Assembly (NCBI GenBank): GCA_015499995.1
Contig: JADNRV010000178.1
Span: 40,627 to 104,626 of the forward strand
Length of the DNA: 64,000 nt
Reading direction: 5' to 3'
DNA from: Flammula alnicola
Taxonomy: Eukaryota; Basidiomycota; Agaricomycetes; Agaricales; Strophariaceae
The notes below the pieces were generated by a model that had not been told where the DNA came from, did not search any database, and saw only the letters and a program-made list of their open reading frames with translations. A program made the translations under genes and the position numbers. Positions 57,989 to 64,000 of the stretch are shown here, in pieces (the stretch's first letter is position 1; every line of letters starts with the position of its first letter).

Positions 57989-58023
57989 TCGTTGTTACGA
58001 GGACCCTTTAGGGGCTTCGTTTT

Positions 58024-58276
58024 TAACCCGACTTCTGCAGGAGGACCCTTTGGCATCAAAACTGAGGGAAATTTTGTACATGTTTGTTTGATGGACAGGT
58101 TTATCTTATCTATAGTCACATGAGCATTAACACGTGATATTTGTCAGCCTTGCAAAGTAGCGGCGTACAAATTCTTTTATAACCCGGACCTCTGCAAAGA
58201 GGACCCTTTGGCATCAAAACTGAGGGAAATTTTGTACATGTTTGTTTGATGGCTATGTTTATCTTATCTATAGTCA
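58024..58276. repeat. ~95-bp direct repeat, two copies
   Basis: Copy A (58024-58117) and copy B (58180-58276) share GGACCCTTTGGCATCAAAAC and onward to TTATCTTATCTATAGTCA with about 90 percent identity, offset by 158 bp. A third short match (GAGGACCCTTT) is at 58000. They lie just upstream of the acidic-repeat gene (-) and left of the retrotransposon. Confidence 0.8.
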
Positions 58277-58628
58277 ATTTCGGTGTGTTCAGGAAGTGGG
58301 ATGCTCAGTCCCCACCGCGAGGAGCCAACTGCAGGTTGGCGACAAGCGGCACTTATTGTTACGGTTCGTCGGCCCGCCCTATTTTTTCTCTACTTTATCC
58401 CTCTTGTCTATCTTGTGATGTAGCCCAGCAGTACTGGACAATTCCGTTCCGATACGAGTATCTTTCCGGTTCCGACTCTATTTTTAATATGTACTATGTT
58501 TAGCCCGACGACACGATCATCGTCGGCATACCTTTTGACTTACTGTACTATTCTTTTCTGACTCTAGAGGAGTCACTTCGATACGCTTCCGCTACCTTGA
58601 CACTTGGTCCGTTCGCATCTTTAACTAG

Positions 58629-58635
58629 TATAAAA
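58629..58635 (+). promoter_or_regulatory. TATA box in presumed 5' LTR
   Basis: TATAAAA lies 374 bp before the gag start, within the presumed U3/R region of the retrotransposon. Confidence 0.45.
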
Positions 58636-59002
58636 CACAGTAGTTCGTATGCTTGTTCTTTAGCTAGTTCTTGAGAATACACGGCAACAGCCAAGTCTTC
58701 TTAAAACGAAACTCACGAATACTTAAGTTGGTTCGAGTCCAACCTCTAAGTCCGAACGATCGACTTAGCAGTTGCTTGAAGATACGATTAAGGTATCACT
58801 TAGAGATAAGAACACTTATCTTTAACGTTGTTACTTGAACATCGTAACAAAAGAACTAGCTCCTCAAAACCTCCACTTGCTATTCAGCACTTGGGACACT
58901 CCACCGAACAAAACGAAACCCGAACCGAACTAAGGACTCCCCGGAGTCCGAAAAGACGAAACGCCTCCGAAGAGCTCTCTAAACAGGCCGACTGCATCTT
59001 CC

Positions 59003-60316
59003 TTGGCTAGAACCCGAATCACTCAATCCTCCACTCGAGAACAGATCCCAGTAGAACCGTCCACCCCTAGCACCTCTTCCCGGCAACTCTCCGAAACCCT
59101 CGAAGAACAAGAACGCCCTCTCACCCCTACACAGACCCCTTCAGGAGAAAGGACCCCCGTTCAGTTCCCTTCTATCTTCGATGATCGAAACGACTTTCCT
59201 CAAGGTACTAGCGAAAGCTCTGCACCTCCCCCTGACCCTCCTAGTTCTTCAGAGGAACTCTCACCTCCCCCGGGACGACAACCCCTGAGAGGTCCACCTC
59301 CACCTCCACCTCCACCGCCAGGACCACCAGGACAACAGACCACTGTACCAATGGCAGCACCAGCGAAGGAAATAAACCTGAACCGTCCCCAGAATTTCAA
59401 CGGCGATATTGAAAAATATACACCATGGATGAAATCAGTACTCCTCTACCTCAAGATCAACAGCGCTGTCTACGACACCGATGAGAAGAAAATAGGATTC
59501 GCTCTCTCCTTTATGACCGAAGGAGCTGCTGCAGCCTGGGCAGAGCAATTCTATGACTCTCATATGGTAGCAGCCACCGCTACGGTTCCAACCCATTTAA
59601 ATCTAGGAACCTGGGACGCCTTCAAAACTCAGATTGACGTCGACTACGCCATTACCGACTCGCAAGTAAATGCCTTAGGAAAACTCTACGACATCAGACA
59701 GGGGAAGAAGACGATGGACGAGCACATCAACGACTTCAAGATCCTCGTCATGAAATCAGGCATTACCGATCCACTGGCCCTGATTGATCTGTTCCGAAGA
59801 TCAATCGGAAAGAAGTTGAGAGAAGCAATCATGACTAGCGACACACCTCCCACAACTCTCCAAGGATGGTATGATGCAGCCAAGAAGCGAGACACCGCCG
59901 CCAATATCTCTAGGACGATTTCTGCGAGATACGAAGGGCAACCTTCCACCCCGAAACCCGAACGACCTGAAAGGAGACCATTCTCCTACAAGCCCCGAGA
60001 CCCAGACGCTATGGACATCGATGCCATGTCTGTAGAGAAACGAAACGACCTGCTCCGCCGAGGAGCTTGCTTTATCTGCGAGCAGACTGGACATCTGGCT
60101 CGAGACTGCCCGAAACGAAGAACGAACACGAACGCGAGCGCGAACAAGCCCTGGAGAACGAACTCGAACCTGAACCCGAATTGGAAGAACCCGAACCCAC
60201 CAGCCAAAAAGAAAATGACTGGACGAGAAACGGGCGCGCACATCCGCGCACTTATCGAAGAACTGGACGAAACCGAAAGAACTGACTGTTTGGATGACTT
60301 AGGAAAGGATTTTTGA
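59003..60316 (+). CDS. gag: gypsy Gag polyprotein
   Basis: An intact 437-residue Gag. The N-terminal ~110 residues are Ser/Thr/Pro-rich with a nine-proline run (59296-59330). The capsid part carries a retrotrans_gag-like signature (AAAAWAEQFYD, LGTWDAFKTQID, IRQGKKTMDEHINDFKIL). The C-terminus has one CCHC zinc knuckle, CFICEQTGHLARDC, and an Asn/Lys-rich tail. It would form the virus-like particle and bind RNA. The stop at 60314-60316 overlaps pol by 19 nt. Confidence 0.92.
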   Translation: MARTRITQSSTREQIPVEPSTPSTSSRQLSETLEEQERPLTPTQTPSGERTPVQFPSIFDDRNDFPQGTSESSAPPPDPPSSSEELSPPPGRQPLRGPPPPPPPPPGPPGQQTTVPMAAPAKEINLNRPQNFNGDIEKYTPWMKSVLLYLKINSAVYDTDEKKIGFALSFMTEGAAAAWAEQFYDSHMVAATATVPTHLNLGTWDAFKTQIDVDYAITDSQVNALGKLYDIRQGKKTMDEHINDFKILVMKSGITDPLALIDLFRRSIGKKLREAIMTSDTPPTTLQGWYDAAKKRDTAANISRTISARYEGQPSTPKPERPERRPFSYKPRDPDAMDIDAMSVEKRNDLLRRGACFICEQTGHLARDCPKRRTNTNASANKPWRTNSNLNPNWKNPNPPAKKKMTGRETGAHIRALIEELDETERTDCLDDLGKDF

Positions 60317-63300
60317 TTAGGGGGTACGATACAACATGCGTAGCCTCCTATGTTCTCGTTCAATCTGTATTAGTAGCCGAAATAGAGAATAAGACTATGC
60401 TTTTACCTTGTTCTCTTTCGAGTGAAAATACGCGAGAAGGAACCGTTGAAACCTCAGCCCTGCTGGACTCCGGAGCAGCAGGAACTTTTATGGACCAAAA
60501 CTTTGCAAAGGAACACGAACTACGACCCCGACGACTACTCACTCCGATCAAAGCAAAAAACGTGGACGGGACCTACAACAAGAAAGGGACCATTACTCAC
60601 TACGTCATAATGCACCTGACCCTGAACGGAAGAACCACCCTGACCAAATTCTTGATTACCGGCCTCGGCAAACAATCAATCATCTTAGGATATCCTTGGC
60701 TGGAAGACCTAAACCCCGATATTGACTGGCGATCAGGAACCCTGGCTTGGCGAGATCACTGGGACGATGCTCGAGTACAGAAACTGGAAACAGAAAACGA
60801 AACAAAACCGGCACTAGGATCCGACAGGAGCCCCACTTGTGAGGAGTATACTCCCACAATGAAGAGGACTGTCGAGACTGAAGAAATCGACCCGACGGCC
60901 GATCTGTTGATATCTTATATCAACGGAGAACTCACTTCAGAAGCAGAGGAAACCTGGATCAACGCCAAGACCACGGCAGCCCAAACCTTTGCCTTCGCAG
61001 AGAAAGAAGTCGCCCCGAAGAAGACCTTGGAAGAAATGATTCCCCAGGAATACCGTGAATACATGGATCTATTCGACAAGAAAGCTGCCTCCCGATTCCC
61101 TGAGTCAAGACCATGGGATCACAAGATCGAGATGAAAGAAGGATTTGTACCCAAGTCCTTCAAAACCTACGCGCTTTCTCCGACAGAAGAAAAGAAACTT
61201 GGAGAATTCTTGACGGAGAACTTGGACAAAGGATACATTCGACCCTCAAAATCCCCGATGGCCTCTCCCTTCTTCTATACCAACAAGAAGGATGGTGATC
61301 TCAGACCCTGCCAGGACTATCGCTTCCTGAACGAATGGACGATCCCGAACGCTTACCCGTTGCCCCTCATCCCCGAACTAATGGACAAACTGAAAGGAGC
61401 CAAGTACTTCACTAAGCTCGACATCCGATGGGGGTACAACAACGTCAGAATCAGAGACGGAGACCAATGGAAAGCTGCCTTCAAGACCAACAAAGGGCTT
61501 TTCGAACCTATGGTCATGTTCTTCGGCATGCGCAACTCACCAGCAACCTTCCAAGCGATGATGGACGACATTTTTAAGGATATGACAGACGAAACTCTGG
61601 ACGAACACTGGATCATAATCTATATGGACGACATCTTCCTCTTCTCTAGCAGCAGAGAGAAACTAAAGGGATACACTAAACGAGTCCTGCAAAGACTCCG
61701 AGACAACGACCTATTCCTAAAGCCCGAAAAGTGTCTATTCGAACAGACAAAAATAGAATGGCTCGGAATGATTATCGAAGAAGGCCGGATCAGCATGGAC
61801 CCTGCGAAATTGAAAGGAATCGCGGAATGGCCAGTTCCGCAAACCCTGAAACAAGTCTGATCATTTCTCGGTTTCGGCAACTTCTACCGGCGCTTTATCC
61901 GAGCCTATTCAGAAATAGCGAGAGCGCTAAACGAACTTCTGAAAAAGGATCAAAAATTCGAATGGACCGAAGCAGCGCAAACCGCCTTCGACACGCTCAA
62001 GGCCAAATTCACGGAAGAACCAGTACTTTTGATGCCTGATCCGACGAAACCCTTCCAAATTGAATGCGATGCTTCAAAATATGCCTCGGGTGCGGTGCTC
62101 TCCCAGCTAGATGTAAACGGTGCCAGACATCCTTGCGCATTCCTGTCGAAGACCTTCTCCCCAGCGGAACAAAACTATGAAATTTACGATCGAGAATTAC
62201 TTGCGATTATCAGAGCCCTGCAAGACTGGAGACATTATATCCAAGGATCACCGCATATGACGACCGTACTCTCCGACCATAAGAATCTCACCTACTTCCG
62301 CTCGGCACAGCGATTGAACCGAAGACAAGCACGATGGTCATTATTACTATCGGAATACGACATCAAACTCGTTCATCAGGCCGGCACCAAGATGGTACAA
62401 GCCGATGCATTATCTAGAAGACCAGACCATGTACCGGACGATGACAACGACAATGAAGACGTCACCCTTCTGCCAAATGACATGTTTATTCGACTTATCG
62501 ACGTCGAACTGCAAGATAAAATCATGCAAACCGATAACCTCGACGACGAAGCCAGCAAAGCTGTCAAATTGCTGCTCGAACTCGGACCAGCAGAAGCTCG
62601 AAGGGAACTGCAAGACTGGACAATGGAATACAAGGACGATAAGAAATTACTCTTCTACAAAGGAAAAACTATATTCCGAACGATCTATCACTCAGGCGCG
62701 ACATTCTAAAACGCTATCACGACTCTCCCACGGCAGGACACCCAGGAGAATTGGAAACATTCAACGCAGTCAGACAACACTATTGGTGGCCAGGACTTAG
62801 GACATTCGTCAAAAATTATGTCAAAGGATGCGGACCCTGCCAACAATTCAAAATCAACAGGACGCCCTCGAAACCGGCCCTACTCCCTGCGGAAGGACAA
62901 AACTCGAACAGACCTTGGGCAGAACCGTCAATGGACTTTATCACGGATTTACCTCCAGTAGACGGATGCAATGCATTATTAGTCGTGGTCGACTATAAGT
63001 CTACGAAGGGGTGATTGCTATACCCTGCTCAATTTCGATCGATCATGAAGGCACTGGTCAACTCTTATTGGACAACCTTTACAAAAGATATGGACTTCCC
63101 GACGCAATTACCTCTGACAGAGACCCCCGATTCGCTGTGAAAGCCTTCCAAGAACTCCTGAAGCTACTTGGAATAAAGTCCAAATTGTCTACAGCCTTCC
63201 ATCCTCAGACAGACGGCTCTACAGAGAGGTTTAATCAGGAAATTGAAGCCTACTTTTCAATCTACTGTTCATCCAACCCAACCACTTGGAAGAAAAACGT

Positions 63301-63972
63301 CGGAATTCTGGAATTTACCCATAACAATCGAAGACACGCAGACCGACAGAAGACTCCTTTTGAGCTATCCTTGGGTTACTCCCCTGTGCCTATACCCACT
63401 TCCTTCGAACATACCGACTTCCCTGATGTAGAAGAAAGACTCCGTCAGCTTGACAAGGATCGAAACGAAGCTCTAGCGGCTCATGAACTCGCTAGGGCCA
63501 GGATCGCAGAACGAATTCGATCAACTTTAAACCATTTAAACAAGGACAACTGGTATGGCTAGATTCCCGAAACCTGAAAACGCGTTACAATAAGAAAATG
63601 GCACCTAGACGCGAAGGACCGTTCCCGATCAAAGACGTCCTAGGACCAGTAACGTATAGGCTAGAACTCCCATCCACCTGGTGAATCCACGATGTCTTCC
63701 ACGCCACCCTACTCATGCCTTATGAAGAAAATGACGTACACGGTCCCAACTTCACCAGACCGCCACCAGACGACGTAGGAGGAGAACACGAGTATGAAGT
63801 GGAATCTATTATTAACCACCGACGATTCCAGAACAATCACTACAGATACCTTGTGAAATGGATCGGATATCCGATCACTGAAGCCACGTGGGAACCTGAG
63901 TCATCTTTTGACAATGCACAGGATATCCTGCACGACTATCAACAGCGCCTGCACATCACTCACAACGATTAA
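60298..63972 (+). pseudogene. pol: gypsy Pol polyprotein (PR-RT-RH-IN-chromodomain), disrupted
   Basis: Pol is in the -1 frame relative to gag. Order: aspartic protease with LLDSGAAGTF (about 60460); reverse transcriptase with RPCQDYRFLNEWTIPNAYPL and YMDDIFLFSS (about 61620); RNase H with FQIECDASKYASGAVLSQLD (about 62050) and YEIYDRELLAI; integrase with the HHCC zinc finger (YHDSPTAGHP, CGPCQQ) and DDE residues (MDFITDLP, AITSDRDPRF, FNQEIEAYF); and a C-terminal chromodomain (YLVKWIGYPITEATWEPESS). Damage: TGA at 61858-61860 where Arg is expected after KQV; one base lost near 62669; one G lost near 63012; one G lost near 63543; TGA at 63682-63684 where Arg is expected. Both TGA codons fit CGA-to-TGA change at a CpG. 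The end is at 63972. Confidence 0.88.
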
Positions 63973-64000
63973 CCCGAAATGGCGCCTATCACCTTCTATA

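Larger units (their letters stand above)
58290..64000 (+). mobile_element. Ty3/gypsy chromovirus, partial at right edge, pol broken
   Basis: Gag (59003-60316) and pol (60298-63972) show the gypsy order protease, reverse transcriptase, RNase H, integrase, chromodomain. The 5' LTR must lie between about 58290 and 58740. It carries a TATAAAA at 58629, but its exact ends cannot be fixed because the 3' LTR is outside the window. A TGGTTCGAG at 58729 may be the primer-binding site. Pol carries two TGA stops and about three single-base frame breaks, so this copy is not autonomous as read. It is one of the common fungal chromodomain lineages, which target heterochromatin. Confidence 0.88.

Noticed and set aside
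58725..58748. A perfect tRNA T-arm-like hairpin (GTTGG-TTCGAGT-CCAAC).
   Set aside because: No matching acceptor, D or anticodon arms lie upstream. Its position in the gypsy leader fits a primer-binding site better.
1..64000. CRISPR array, bacterial operon or rRNA.
   Set aside because: No regularly spaced identical repeats apart from the WD40 array, spliced eukaryotic genes throughout, and no rRNA-like sequence.

Overview
The window is genomic DNA of a mushroom-forming basidiomycete (Agaricomycetes). Genes are split by many short introns of about 45-60 nt. The families present are typical of that group: DUF6533 and DUF6534 membrane proteins, a NACHT-WD40 NLR, F-box/LRR proteins, a DUF7587 protein, a heme-thiolate peroxidase and a chromodomain Ty3/gypsy element. 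I found no rRNA, tRNA or CRISPR array.

Layout. 1-2.8 kb: no recognisable gene, but a decayed ~75-bp tandem repeat at 1.65-2.1 kb. 2.8-7 kb: a DUF6534 gene with a disrupted 5' part (+), then relics of a Na+/H+ antiporter and an enoyl-CoA hydratase/isomerase (both -). 7-15.7 kb: gene-poor, with GTGTCG-rich patches, a candidate non-autonomous CACTA element (9461-11027) and a block of diverged repeated units with intron-like signals (11.9-14.5 kb). 15.7-19.95 kb: a large NACHT-WD40 gene (-) with 14 WD40 repeats. 20.5-24 kb: an EST1/SMG-like gene (+) broken into several frames. 24394-27811: a complete two-gene Tc1/mariner-type transposon. 28.4-36.9 kb: housekeeping-like genes in good condition (DUF6533 protein, tRNA t6A dehydratase Tcd, class I O-methyltransferase, DUF7587 protein). 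37.5-38.35 kb: a TA-flanked MITE. 39.6-45.1 kb: a small membrane-anchored protein, an F-box protein and a USP-like protein lacking catalytic residues. 45.6-50.5 kb: two paralogous coiled-coil genes flanking an F-box relic. 50787-51574: a hAT MITE with a perfect 8-bp target duplication. 51.9-58 kb: Nudix/DUF4743 protein, heme-thiolate peroxidase, DUF7582-like protein and an acidic repeat protein. 58.3-64 kb: a chromovirus-type Ty3/gypsy element with broken pol, running off the right edge.

The best candidates for something little described are three. First, the Tc1/mariner-type element, whose two convergent genes (DD34E transposase plus a SAM-like accessory protein) lie between ~86-bp inverted repeats and TA duplications. 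Second, the UBA/UIM/USP-fold protein that seems to have lost its catalytic Cys and His. Third, introns with GC donors, including one conserved between two paralogs. Many frame breaks in otherwise recognisable genes are single-base changes in homopolymer runs, so some apparent pseudogenes may be sequence errors.
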